This document shows, one piece after another, positions 1-8,216 of a stretch of 25,202 nucleotides of DNA. Numbering within the stretch: the stretch's first letter is position 1; each line of letters opens with the position of its first letter. The notes under the pieces were generated by a model. That model had not been told where the DNA came from and made no database searches. It was given only the letters and a program-made list of their open reading frames with translations. The stretch is taken from the NCBI GenBank assembly GCA_000433115.1, contig FR892240.1:15083-40284 (forward strand), read 5' to 3'. A program made the position numbers and the translations under genes. Source of the stretch: Ruminococcus sp. CAG:382. Its GTDB lineage: Bacteria; Bacillota; Clostridia; Oscillospirales; CAG-382.

Positions 1-3
1 AGG

Positions 4-26
4 GATCGCCGGCAGGTCCGGCGATC
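4..26 (+). other. Intergenic stem-loop upstream of the peptide transporter
   Basis: A perfect 9-bp stem (4-12 with 18-26) closes a 5-nt loop; no T-run follows, so it is not a canonical terminator. A second 5-bp hairpin lies at 103-118. In peptide-transporter operons a stem-loop often separates the abundant binding-protein message from the permease genes; since no binding-protein gene lies in the window, this could be such an element at the end of an upstream oppA-like gene. That role is inference. Confidence 0.4.
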
Positions 27-191
27 TCCCAACGCATCTTCCAAAAGAACAAACACCTTTTGCAAAAACAAACCGAATCTCATTTTGTACCGTACTTCCG
101 AGAGCGCACACGGGCGCTGTGTACGATCGCGCATATTCCTAAACTCTGAACCCATAAATCGGAGAACAACAAAACAGAGGAGAAAAAACCC

Positions 192-1199
192 ATGTACATG
201 TTTAAATACGTTATGAAACGCCTGGGCTTGATGTTCTTCACATTCGTAATCATCTTTACGATGTGTTTTGCACTCATCAAGCTTCTGCCTATTCCCACCA
301 ATGTTCTTCCGGGTCAGGATCCTGAAATCGTCATGAAGACACTGGAGGGAAGAGGCTGGATCACCAACATTCAAAAAGGTGAAAACGGCGTTTATACTTA
401 CGACCGCGTTCCGATACTGCTTCAGTACGGTAACTATATAAAGAGAGTTATCACCCAGGGCGATTTCGGTATCGCAACCACCTACGGTGAATATCTCAAC
501 ATGAATCTGCGCGAGGTGTTTGTCAGTCACCTTCCGCCCACAATCCTCATCAATATCTATTCTACTCTTATCGGCGTTCCGATCGGTCTCGGGCTGGGCA
601 TCATTGCCGCACTGAAAAAGAACAAGTGGCAGGACCAGATCATCAACGTCATCATTATCTTACTGATATCCGTCCCTGCCATTGTTTTGGCTCTTATGAT
701 CCAGTATGTTTTCTGCTTCAAGCTGGGCTGGTTCCCGTTAACCATGTCTACAAGCAAAGACTACTTCTCGGGACCGGTATTCCATTCAATGCTTCCTGCC
801 GTATTTGCGCTGTGCCTCGGTTCGATTGCCAGCTATGCACGTTATACGCGCGCGGAGCTTTCCGAGGTCCTCACCGGCGAATTCATGCTGCTTGCAAGAA
901 CCAAGGGTCTTACCAAACGCCAGGCGATCTTCCGCCATGCGATGCGTAACTCCATGGTCGTCATTTTTCCCTCTATTTTGAGCGAATTCGTGTCGGTTCT
1001 TTCGGGATCGCTTATTATCGAAAAAATGTTCGGGATCAACGGTGTCGGCGGGCTTTACCTGAATTCCATCACGTTCCAGGATTACGATTTCTTCATGCTC
1101 CTGTCCGGGTTCTATACCCTTGTCAGTCTGACTGCAGGTATCGTTATCGACATCAGCTACGGCTTCATTGACCCGAGAATCAGAATGGGGGCAAAATAA
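192..1199 (+). CDS. oppB: Oligopeptide/dipeptide ABC transporter permease (OppB/DppB family)
   Basis: This 335-residue polytopic membrane protein is the first of the two permeases of a peptide importer. The N-terminal helix covers about residues 10-32. A periplasm-facing stretch (about 35-110) is followed by five further hydrophobic segments. The EAA loop that contacts the ATPases is visible around residues 229-260 (LLARTKGLTKRQAIFRHAMRN), and the C-terminus has the family ending YGFIDPRIRMG. Length is normal for the family. The start is the ATG at 192, preceded by AGAGGAG at 175-181. The next gene begins 2 nt after its stop, so the two are co-transcribed. Family assignment is firm; whether the substrate is dipeptides, oligopeptides or another compound cannot be told from the sequence. 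Confidence 0.92.
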   Translation: MYMFKYVMKRLGLMFFTFVIIFTMCFALIKLLPIPTNVLPGQDPEIVMKTLEGRGWITNIQKGENGVYTYDRVPILLQYGNYIKRVITQGDFGIATTYGEYLNMNLREVFVSHLPPTILINIYSTLIGVPIGLGLGIIAALKKNKWQDQIINVIIILLISVPAIVLALMIQYVFCFKLGWFPLTMSTSKDYFSGPVFHSMLPAVFALCLGSIASYARYTRAELSEVLTGEFMLLARTKGLTKRQAIFRHAMRNSMVVIFPSILSEFVSVLSGSLIIEKMFGINGVGGLYLNSITFQDYDFFMLLSGFYTLVSLTAGIVIDISYGFIDPRIRMGAK

Positions 1200-1201
1200 A
1201 G

Positions 1202-2794
1202 ATGGCAACGAACAATGTGAATAATATCCCCAATATCCCCGCGGACAAATTCAAGTTCGCAACCGGAAGGGATTTCAAGCACGACAGCAAATTCGATACA
1301 AAGCCCGTCAGCTATTTTCAGGGCGCGCTCAAGCGCTTCAGCAAAAACAAGGGCGCGGTCGTCGGCGGTATCGTCATAGCCGTTCTGGCACTTTTTGCAA
1401 TTATTGCACCGTTTTTCACCCCATTCACACCGGCATACTATGACATGGTGTATGCTTACGTAACCCCCAAGTCGCACCTGTTTGCAGACAACGGCATAGA
1501 TTTCTGGGATGGCTGCAAGACGAAAAACACAAATTACCTCGGCTACATCAAGGATGTCGCTCTCGCTGCCGAAACGGGCAGAGAGGTCATCAAGCGCGGC
1601 GAATATACGGTGAGCGAGGATGGCACAAATTATTCCTATCGTTATGATACATATTACGGCGTTGGCTTTGGTAAGTACAAGGTCATTTCGCAGGAAGAAT
1701 TTGATAACATTCAAAAATATCAGAACGAAACGGGCAGACAGGTTCTTTATCCGATAGTCAAGGCAACCGACCGCCCGACGCTCGAAAAGAATAAATACGA
1801 TGCGAATATCTACTACAAGGTCGCGGATCCGAATGCGTCGACAGTTCGCCCCAAGCTCGACTATGACGGAAATATTATTCCGAATTATTGGAAGTACGAG
1901 GTCGGCTCCGCGTCTTCCCTGATCCCGGAGTACAATTCTCTCAGGATCGAAGGCGAGAACGGCATTTCACAGAACGGTACCACCTACTACTATGCGTACG
2001 GCAGAAGAGTTGACGGCGGTATTGAAGTCAGAGCCGAATACTACGAGTATTATTCTTACAATCACTCGCAGGTCAAAAAAGACGGAATTGAAGAGCCTAT
2101 CTTCTTCTTCGGCACAACAGATACGGGCAAGGATATATTCGCTTGCCTTGCATACGGCGCAAGATTCTCATTCATGTTCTCCATCGTTGTTGCGGCTGTC
2201 AACTTCATTGTCGGCGTCATCTGGGGCTCGATCTCCGGATACTTCGGCGGAAGAATCGACCTCTTTATGGAAAGATTTTCCGACATTCTCGGAGCTGTCC
2301 CCACGATGATCGTTATTACGCTTCTTAAATATCACATGGGTACATCAAGCCAGGCACTCGTTCTCTTCATCGCGTTCTTTGCAACGGGGTGGATAGGTAT
2401 GGCGAGCAGGACGCGTATGCAGTTCTACCGCTTTAAAAATCAGGAGTATGTTCTTGCGGCAAGAACGCTCGGCGCCGGCAATCTGAGAATCATGTTCAAG
2501 CATATTTTCCCGAACGGTCTCGGCACCATCGTCACCAGCGTTGCTCTGGTAATTCCTTCGATGATCTACTCGGAAACCAACCTGTCTTACCTGGGAATCG
2601 TCAACCTTGAGGCGGGAAACACCACCAGTGTCGGTACGCTTATTTCCGCAGGACAGAAATCCATTATGGCAGGCGCGGGCTATGTGGCGCTGTTCCCCTG
2701 TGCGTTCCTTGTTCTGTTAATGCTCAGCTTTAACTTGTTCGGCAACGGCTTGCGCGATGCGCTGAATCCGTCGCTCAGAGGCTCGGAGGGTTAA
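1202..2794 (+). CDS. oppC: Oligopeptide/dipeptide ABC transporter permease (OppC/DppC family) with large extracytoplasmic insertion
   Basis: This 530-residue protein is the second permease of the importer. TM1 is at about residues 52-71. The canonical core resumes at residue 304 (GTTDTGKDIF, matching the family GTD..GRD motif) and continues through the remaining helices, with the EAA loop near 415-445 (YVLAARTLGAGNLRIMFKHIFP). Family members normally have only a few tens of residues between TM1 and the GTD motif; here there are about 230. This tyrosine-rich, mostly hydrophilic segment (about residues 80-297) should lie outside the membrane, where the binding protein docks. It has no cysteine-rich or catalytic motif I recognise. 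The gene lies 2 nt downstream of oppB and 2 nt upstream of oppD. Confidence 0.9.
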   Translation: MATNNVNNIPNIPADKFKFATGRDFKHDSKFDTKPVSYFQGALKRFSKNKGAVVGGIVIAVLALFAIIAPFFTPFTPAYYDMVYAYVTPKSHLFADNGIDFWDGCKTKNTNYLGYIKDVALAAETGREVIKRGEYTVSEDGTNYSYRYDTYYGVGFGKYKVISQEEFDNIQKYQNETGRQVLYPIVKATDRPTLEKNKYDANIYYKVADPNASTVRPKLDYDGNIIPNYWKYEVGSASSLIPEYNSLRIEGENGISQNGTTYYYAYGRRVDGGIEVRAEYYEYYSYNHSQVKKDGIEEPIFFFGTTDTGKDIFACLAYGARFSFMFSIVVAAVNFIVGVIWGSISGYFGGRIDLFMERFSDILGAVPTMIVITLLKYHMGTSSQALVLFIAFFATGWIGMASRTRMQFYRFKNQEYVLAARTLGAGNLRIMFKHIFPNGLGTIVTSVALVIPSMIYSETNLSYLGIVNLEAGNTTSVGTLISAGQKSIMAGAGYVALFPCAFLVLLMLSFNLFGNGLRDALNPSLRGSEG

Positions 2795-2796
2795 GT

Positions 2797-5040
2797 ATGA
2801 ATAAAGAAATAAAATTATCCGTCAATAATTTGAGAGTCAGCTTCCGCACGGATGCAGGCAAAGTTCAGGCTGTACGTGACATTTCGTTCAATCTGTATAA
2901 AGGAGAAACGCTGGCAATCGTCGGTGAATCGGGTTCGGGTAAGTCTGTTACATCGAAAGCGATTATGGGAATTTCCGCAGTGAACTCCATTTATGAGGGC
3001 GGAGAAATCCTTTACGACGGTCATGACCTGCTGCGTATTCCCGAAGAGGAAATGCACAAGATCCGCGGCGACAAGATCGCAATGATCTTCCAGGACCCGC
3101 TGTCCTCCCTGAACCCGATCATGCGGATCGGTAAGCAGATCACAGAGGCGATGCTCCTTAAAAACAAGGCGAATCGCAAAGAAGGCCGCGAAGCCTTCAA
3201 CAAAATGCTTGCCACTCTGCTTGAGACGATAAAGGTCGCTCTTTCGGAGAATAACGACGCGAACATTTCCATCCAAGAGGTGGAAAAATATATCAAGACC
3301 TTTGATGATTTCAACATTCAGGCGCTCAAGCTGGAAAACAGCTATAACGAGTCGCGCACGGCGGCTGAGGAAATGATTACGATCGTTGAAGACTTTCTCT
3401 TCCTTACGGAAAAGAAGCAGAAGGTTGACGTCGTGGCAACGCTGAACCGCGTGATGGGTCATCTGAAATCCGTCAACGACAAGTATTTTGTTACCGGATA
3501 TGAGGAAACGCTGAAGGCTCAGAACACGGCACTCGCCGCTGCAAAATCAGCGGAAAGGTCCAAGCTGACAGTCGCTGACGTTGCAAAGAAGCTGTTTGCG
3601 GGAAATGCATATAAAAACGAAGCATCTTCCGAAACCGTCGATACACTCAAGCAGATCAAGAAAACCGCCGAAGAGATGCTTGCACGACCCAAATACGACT
3701 TCTTCAGAATCGGCTACTACGTATATAAGCATCCCGGCGAGGAGCTTTGCAGGATGCCTGCCCCCGAAGCAAACGAAATGGCTGTGAAATTCCTCAATGA
3801 GGACTTCATGGAGAAGTTTATAAGCTATGAAAAGATCGCGGTCAGGTATTCGTTCAACAAGACTCTGGAAAACAAGAAAAAGGCGATTCGGGAGCTGAAG
3901 GCGGCGATGGAGTTCTTCAAGGAAGGCAACTTTACCGCGCAGAATGCCGCCACACTTGCCAAGGACCTGAACAAGAGCGTTCTCGCAGCAATCGATCCGT
4001 TGGCTGTTGTCAAGGACAGCGTTGCTTATACATTCGGCGGAGCGCTTGACAGAGAGATTGAAAAGTACTTCTTCTATCTGAAGAACAACCCCAAGGAGGA
4101 GGCTGACTATGCACGTCAGGTTGCAAAGAGAGATGCCATGCTCGCAAAGGGAAAAACGGGGGATAAGGTAAACTGGAAGGTCGTCCCCAAGTCACTTGTG
4201 ACGCCCGAAGAACAGATCCGCAACATCGTTTCCGTCCTTACACACGTGACGGACAAGTTTGAGGCAGATGTTCAAGCCGATAATAAGGTTGACCTGGATA
4301 AGCGCTGCATTGAAATCATTGATTATCTCAAGGAAAAGGCTTCTCAGGTTGTCTATAAGCTCACAAAGCGTATCGCAAAAGAAAGAGCAATCAAGCTCAT
4401 GGACGAGGTCGGTATTCCCGAGGCGAGACTTCGTTTCAGACAGTATCCGTTTGAATTCTCCGGCGGTATGCGTCAGCGTATCGTAATCGCGATCGCGCTT
4501 TCCGCAAACCCCGATATTCTGATATGCGATGAGCCTACCACCGCACTTGACGTTACCATCCAGGCTCAGATCCTTGAGCTTATCAACCGCCTGAAACGCG
4601 AACGCAATCTTTCCATCATCTTTATCACACACGATCTGGGTGTTGTTGCAAACATGGCAGACAGAATTGCCGTTATGTATGCAGGCAAGATCGTGGAATA
4701 CGGCACTGCGGAGGAAGTGTTCTACAATCCGCAGCATCCCTATACATGGGCGCTGCTCTCCTCTATGCCCGACCTTGATACAAACGAGAAGCTGGATGCT
4801 ATCCCCGGCACTCCTCCCAATATGATATATCCGCCTGTCGGTGATGCATTTGCGGAGAGAAACAAGTACGCACTGGAGATAGATTATGAAATGCAGCCTC
4901 CTATGTTTGAAGTTTCTCCCACGCACTATGCTGCCACATGGCTGCTCCATCCCAATGCGCCCAAGGTTGAGGTCCCCAAGATCATAACCGAACGAATTAA
5001 ACGAATGAAGGAAAGAGGAGGCAATTATGGAGAACAATAA
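2797..5040 (+). CDS. oppD: Peptide ABC transporter ATP-binding protein (OppD/DppD family) with about 400-residue internal insertion
   Basis: This 747-residue ATPase energises the importer at the inner face of the membrane. All nucleotide-binding motifs are present: Walker A GESGSGKS (43-50), Q-loop FQDP (98-101), signature SGGMRQR (555-561), Walker B ILICDEPT (574-581), D-loop ALD (583-585) and H-loop H612. The C-terminal oligo_HPY extension (about 648-722, HPYTWALL to WLLHP) is typical of peptide transporters. The ordinary family length is about 330-350 residues; the excess is a lysine/glutamate-rich, largely helical block at about residues 122-520, between the Q-loop and the signature motif. 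The reading frame is open throughout and both flanks are in register, so it is not a frameshift or a fused neighbour. The last 14 nt overlap oppF. Confidence 0.92.
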   Translation: MNKEIKLSVNNLRVSFRTDAGKVQAVRDISFNLYKGETLAIVGESGSGKSVTSKAIMGISAVNSIYEGGEILYDGHDLLRIPEEEMHKIRGDKIAMIFQDPLSSLNPIMRIGKQITEAMLLKNKANRKEGREAFNKMLATLLETIKVALSENNDANISIQEVEKYIKTFDDFNIQALKLENSYNESRTAAEEMITIVEDFLFLTEKKQKVDVVATLNRVMGHLKSVNDKYFVTGYEETLKAQNTALAAAKSAERSKLTVADVAKKLFAGNAYKNEASSETVDTLKQIKKTAEEMLARPKYDFFRIGYYVYKHPGEELCRMPAPEANEMAVKFLNEDFMEKFISYEKIAVRYSFNKTLENKKKAIRELKAAMEFFKEGNFTAQNAATLAKDLNKSVLAAIDPLAVVKDSVAYTFGGALDREIEKYFFYLKNNPKEEADYARQVAKRDAMLAKGKTGDKVNWKVVPKSLVTPEEQIRNIVSVLTHVTDKFEADVQADNKVDLDKRCIEIIDYLKEKASQVVYKLTKRIAKERAIKLMDEVGIPEARLRFRQYPFEFSGGMRQRIVIAIALSANPDILICDEPTTALDVTIQAQILELINRLKRERNLSIIFITHDLGVVANMADRIAVMYAGKIVEYGTAEEVFYNPQHPYTWALLSSMPDLDTNEKLDAIPGTPPNMIYPPVGDAFAERNKYALEIDYEMQPPMFEVSPTHYAATWLLHPNAPKVEVPKIITERIKRMKERGGNYGEQ

Positions 5041-6274
5041 TGAAGTATTGTTGAAGGTAGATCATCTTTGCCAGTATTTCCGAATGGGACATAAGGATCT
5101 CAAAGCGGTCGATGACGTAAGCTTTGAGATAAAAAAAGGGGAGGCGTTTGGTCTTGTAGGAGAATCCGGATGCGGTAAGACCACTACCGGCCGCTCGATC
5201 ATAAAGCTGTACGATATTACCTCGGGCACTATATACTTCAAGGGTCAGAAGATAAGCGCGGGAACACGCTCTTATAAGGATGCGATCTCAAAAGCCCGCT
5301 CGGAAGCGAAAAAGAAGATCAAGGCGCTTCGTGCCGAAAAGAAAGACAACAGCGAAATATCAGCCGGGATCGAAAAGATCAACAACGAGCTTCGCGCCGT
5401 TGTCGCTGATAACAGATCGAAGATCAGAAACGCAAAGGTTGACTGCAAAGAAGTCGACAGACAATATTCCAAGTCGCGCGTCGAGGCGCTTCACGCAGAA
5501 TATAACGAGAAGCTCAGGACTGCAAACGGCAATCATGCGGCAATCAAGGCGCTTGATAAAGAATATAAGCAGAAATACCGCGTTGCGAAGCAGAGCAAGC
5601 TGATCACAGAGATCCAGATGATATTTCAGGATCCTATTGCATCGCTCGATCCGCGTATGACGGTACGTGATATCATTGCCGAAGGATTGGTCATCAACGG
5701 TATGACCGACAATGATCTGATAAATCAGAAGGTATATGATATTCTTGAAACCGTCGGTCTTGTGCGTGAGCATGCAGATCGCTATCCTCATGAGTTTTCG
5801 GGCGGTCAGCGTCAGCGTATCGGTATCGCGAGAGCCGTTGTCATGCAGCCCGAAATGATCATAGCAGACGAGCCGATTTCAGCGCTCGATGTGTCCATTC
5901 AGGCGCAGGTCATCAACCTGCTGAATGATCTCCGTCAGAGCATGGGACTCACGATCATGTTTATTGCGCATGACTTGTCCGTTGTCAAATACTTCTCGGA
6001 CAGAATCGGTGTTATGTATTTCGGTAAATTGGTTGAGATCGCGGACTCTGACGAGCTCTTCAATCATCCGCTGCACCCCTATACGAGGTCACTGCTGTCT
6101 GCAATTCCTTTGCCGGATCCGGTATATGAAAGGCAGCGTACGAGAATAACCTACAATCCTTTGGCGGAGCATGATTATTCGGTTGACCAGCCCTCTTTCC
6201 GCGAGATTACTCCGGGTCACTTTGTATATTGCAACGATGCCGAAGAAAAGAAATACAGAGAGTCGATCAAATAA
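5027..6274 (+). CDS. oppF: Peptide ABC transporter ATP-binding protein (OppF/DppF family) with about 100-residue helical insertion
   Basis: This 415-residue protein is the second ATPase, expected to pair with OppD. Motifs: Walker A GESGCGKT (45-52), Q-loop Q201, signature SGGQRQR (258-264), Walker B MIIADEP (277-283), H-loop H315, and the oligo_HPY-type tail HPLHPYTRSLLSAIPLPDP (347-365). Between the strand after Walker A and the Q-loop lies a highly charged Lys/Glu/Ala-rich segment (about residues 80-190) where relatives usually have 15-25 residues; its composition suggests coiled coil. The ATG at 5027 is preceded by AGGAGG (5016-5021) and overlaps the end of oppD by 14 nt, indicating translational coupling. 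Confidence 0.92.
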   Translation: MENNNEVLLKVDHLCQYFRMGHKDLKAVDDVSFEIKKGEAFGLVGESGCGKTTTGRSIIKLYDITSGTIYFKGQKISAGTRSYKDAISKARSEAKKKIKALRAEKKDNSEISAGIEKINNELRAVVADNRSKIRNAKVDCKEVDRQYSKSRVEALHAEYNEKLRTANGNHAAIKALDKEYKQKYRVAKQSKLITEIQMIFQDPIASLDPRMTVRDIIAEGLVINGMTDNDLINQKVYDILETVGLVREHADRYPHEFSGGQRQRIGIARAVVMQPEMIIADEPISALDVSIQAQVINLLNDLRQSMGLTIMFIAHDLSVVKYFSDRIGVMYFGKLVEIADSDELFNHPLHPYTRSLLSAIPLPDPVYERQRTRITYNPLAEHDYSVDQPSFREITPGHFVYCNDAEEKKYRESIK

Positions 6275-6294
6275 CAGGACAGGCGGGTTAAATC

Positions 6295-6717
6295 ATGAAA
6301 AAGGATAACAAAGCGTTATTGTTGAAGTATATCACCTGCTTTGCTATCGCCTCTTTGATTGCGATTGCTGTGTTTTGGTCAAAAGGCTTTTTCGGGCACT
6401 CGACAGCTGTTAATATTCAGATCCTGGCAGACGGATTCTTCGTTTCAGGCATTCTGCTGACTTTGTTTGCGGGAATGATGTTCGTCAGCCGCGAAGGCGC
6501 TCTTATAGGAATAAGCTTTGTTATGAGAAACGTCGTACTGGCTTTTATTCCCATGGGCAGGAAAAAGCACGAAGTATACCGGGATTACCGGGAGAGAAAG
6601 CTCAAGGAGCTGAAAAAAACAAACGACAAGAGTATTCTTGTGACAGGGCTGTTCTTCCTTATGATCGGAATCGTTTTTACCGTTATCTGGTACAAGAATT
6701 ACTACAACGTGGTCTGA
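6295..6717 (+). CDS. Small membrane protein, DUF3899-like
   Basis: This 140-residue protein has three predicted membrane segments: about residues 9-29, 42-65 (FVSGILLTLFAGMMFVSREG) and 115-133. A basic cytoplasmic stretch lies between the last two (GRKKHEVYRDYRERKLKELKK). The middle helix ending in S(R/N)EGA followed by a YRDYRERK-type motif resembles the DUF3899 family of Firmicutes, whose function is unknown. It starts 20 nt after the oppF stop with a GGCGGGT-type ribosome site, so it is probably the last gene of the transporter operon. A role in assembly or regulation of the importer is only suggested by position. Only a weak hairpin (6716-6727) follows it before the unassigned region. Confidence 0.7.
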   Translation: MKKDNKALLLKYITCFAIASLIAIAVFWSKGFFGHSTAVNIQILADGFFVSGILLTLFAGMMFVSREGALIGISFVMRNVVLAFIPMGRKKHEVYRDYRERKLKELKKTNDKSILVTGLFFLMIGIVFTVIWYKNYYNVV

Positions 6718-7125
6718 GCCTTCGGCTTTATTGGTTCAAGGCTAACCCCGCAATCCTCTTTCCGAACTGCACACGGAAAATCCACACGTATAGCCTGTCA
6801 TGCCGGTGCGGAGCCTGAGCACAGCCTTCGCTGATGAGCTTGCTCTGTAAGACAAAAGAATAATAGAGGACTGCTTCCGAAATGCGGCATAACCGCCGCT
6901 TTTGGTGTCTGTTTCGAATGAATGCCCGTTTCACGGGCTGTTGTACGCCGCAACGAATCTTGTCCGTTCCCTGATTCCGACGACGTACCTTCGGGAGGCG
7001 CGAAAAGTTCGACGATTATGTCCGCCGCAGGCGGTATCTGAGGTTACGCCTCCTTATTCGGTTGCTGCTTCCTTGATTTATCTGTCGGTTTTTACGGCTT
7101 GCTTCAACTGATTTGTGCAGAATTC
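6718..7125 (+). other. Unassigned 408-nt region, candidate structured non-coding RNA or decayed element
   Basis: No reading frame here has a ribosome site or a recognisable product. The + strand can form a series of separate helices: TTTCCG/CGGAAA (6759-6764 with 6774-6779); an arm closed by TGTC/GACA (6797-6854); GCGGC/GCCGC followed by TTTT (6884-6903); GCCCGT/ACGGGC (6924-6929 with 6933-6938); nested GTACG/CGTAC and GAATC/GATTC (6943-6988); and CCGCC/GGCGG (7022-7034). A strong terminator follows at 7126-7174. I compared it by eye with RNase P, tmRNA, SRP and 6S RNA and saw no diagnostic motif. It could be a new structured RNA, a long 3' UTR of the transporter operon, or the remnant of an element such as a group II intron. 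Confidence 0.35.
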
Positions 7126-7174
7126 AAAAAGCGCTTTCTGTCCGGATCGCACATCCGAGCGGAAAGCGTTTTTT
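7126..7174 (+). terminator. Strong intrinsic terminator
   Basis: An imperfect long stem pairs AAAAAGCGCTTTC (7126-7138) and TCCGGAT (7141-7147) with ATCCGA (7153-7158) and GGAAAGCGTTTTTT (7161-7174). The A-run before and the T-run after make it usable in both directions. It ends whatever is transcribed through 6718-7125 and isolates the glycosyltransferase gene downstream. Confidence 0.8.
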
Positions 7175-7187
7175 GGCGCTTTGAGCA

Positions 7188-7216
7188 TTGACCAAGCGGC
7201 AGATTTGTATTATTGT
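7188..7216 (+). promoter_or_regulatory. Candidate sigma-A promoter for the glycosyltransferase gene
   Basis: TTGACC at 7188-7193 and TATTGT at 7211-7216 are separated by 17 bp, immediately after the upstream terminator and 31 bp before the start codon. An AT-rich stretch (7208-7228) offers alternative -10 hexamers, so the exact element is uncertain. Confidence 0.45.
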
Positions 7217-7238
7217 ATTATAAAAGATATCTGATATT

Positions 7239-7243
7239 GAGGT
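7239..7243 (+). promoter_or_regulatory. Ribosome binding site that fixes the glycosyltransferase start
   Basis: GAGGT lies 4-5 nt upstream of the ATG at 7248. An in-frame GTG at 7242 lies inside this site and is therefore not a plausible start. Confidence 0.7.
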
Positions 7244-7247
7244 GCAC

Positions 7248-8216
7248 ATGAGACCGCTTGTTTCTGTAATCATTCCGACTTATAACAACGAAAGACAGCT
7301 TCCGAGGTGTATTGACAGTCTGCTGGCGCAGACATACGGCAATTTTGAACTGATTGCCGTCGATGACGGTTCAACCGACGGCAGCGGCAGTGTGCTTGAC
7401 GCATATGCGGAGCGCGATGCGCGGATCAGAGTCATACACAGGAAAAACGGCGGCGTTTCGTCGGCACGCAATGTCGGTATCGACGATGCAAAAGGGGAAT
7501 ACGTAACTTTTGTTGACGGTGACGATGCGGTCGATCCGTCTTATATTGAATACCTTGCCGGAGCCTTGCGGCAGGACGGTACGGCGATTTCGTCATGCAT
7601 AATCAGCAGAGAGACGGAAAACGAGACGGTCACGTTCTCCGAGGTCCGTAAAATCGGCGAGCATATCACGACCCGTGTTTTCGGGCTTGCCGACTGTGCG
7701 GAACGTGTCAGATACGGCTCGTTCAACAGCTGCGGCGTTATGTTCCGGGCTGACGCGATCGGGGACACGCGTTTTGACTGCAATGCGCACTTCGCCGAGG
7801 ATTCATTGTTTTTCTTCGAAGTGTTCTCGAGCGTCGGGAAATTCAGTTTTGTCGGGCTGCCGCTTTATTTTTACATCACCAATCCCGATTCGGCAATGAA
7901 TAAGCCTTTCGGAGAAAAGAGGCTTGCGGAGATAACGACGTGGGAACGAATTCATACGCTTGTCGCGCCGCTGGGTGAGCCGCTTGAGAGTGCTGTCAGG
8001 CAGAAGATAGCGACGGTGTGTATGCATTTGTTTTACGGGCTTTACCGCTCGGGAAATCTGACCGACGAAACAGCGCGTATGCTGAAAAGCAAAGCCAAAG
8101 AAGGCGGCGCGACGCTGTTCCTCACCGATCATCGGCTTGACCGCAAGGCAAAGCTGAAAATGCGGGTTTTTTTGCTGCCGTCGCCGATAAGGCGGATATG
8201 CATGGCTGTTATGTGA
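7248..8216 (+). CDS. Family 2 glycosyltransferase
   Basis: This 322-residue cytoplasmic or membrane-associated enzyme should transfer a sugar from a nucleotide-sugar donor to an acceptor in surface polysaccharide or glycolipid synthesis. The GT-A fold N-terminal domain is clear: VSVIIPTYNNERQLPRCIDS (residues 5-24), VDDGSTD (38-44), GGVSSARNVGI (68-78), and the metal-binding DXD-type motif VDGDD (89-93). The C-terminal part (about 180-322) is less conserved and lacks obvious membrane helices. It stands alone, with its own candidate promoter and terminator, so the pathway and the sugar cannot be deduced. The start was set at the ATG at 7248 from the ribosome site. Confidence 0.9.
   Translation: MRPLVSVIIPTYNNERQLPRCIDSLLAQTYGNFELIAVDDGSTDGSGSVLDAYAERDARIRVIHRKNGGVSSARNVGIDDAKGEYVTFVDGDDAVDPSYIEYLAGALRQDGTAISSCIISRETENETVTFSEVRKIGEHITTRVFGLADCAERVRYGSFNSCGVMFRADAIGDTRFDCNAHFAEDSLFFFEVFSSVGKFSFVGLPLYFYITNPDSAMNKPFGEKRLAEITTWERIHTLVAPLGEPLESAVRQKIATVCMHLFYGLYRSGNLTDETARMLKSKAKEGGATLFLTDHRLDRKAKLKMRVFLLPSPIRRICMAVM

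Noticed and set aside
4192..5037. 281-codon open frame on the minus strand within oppD
   Set aside because: It is antisense to the conserved ATPase motifs, has no ribosome site, and its product resembles nothing; it is a shadow of a codon-biased gene.
6762..6795. Group II intron domain V on the minus strand
   Set aside because: Size and the end GUUC are similar, but the catalytic AGC triad and GNRA loop are missing, the stem is mostly G-U pairs, and no reverse transcriptase gene is nearby; kept only as an alternative explanation.
6902..7111. 69-codon plus-strand frame in the unassigned region
   Set aside because: It begins at a TTG without ribosome site and covers several hairpins; the product is not recognisable, so I left the region as non-coding.
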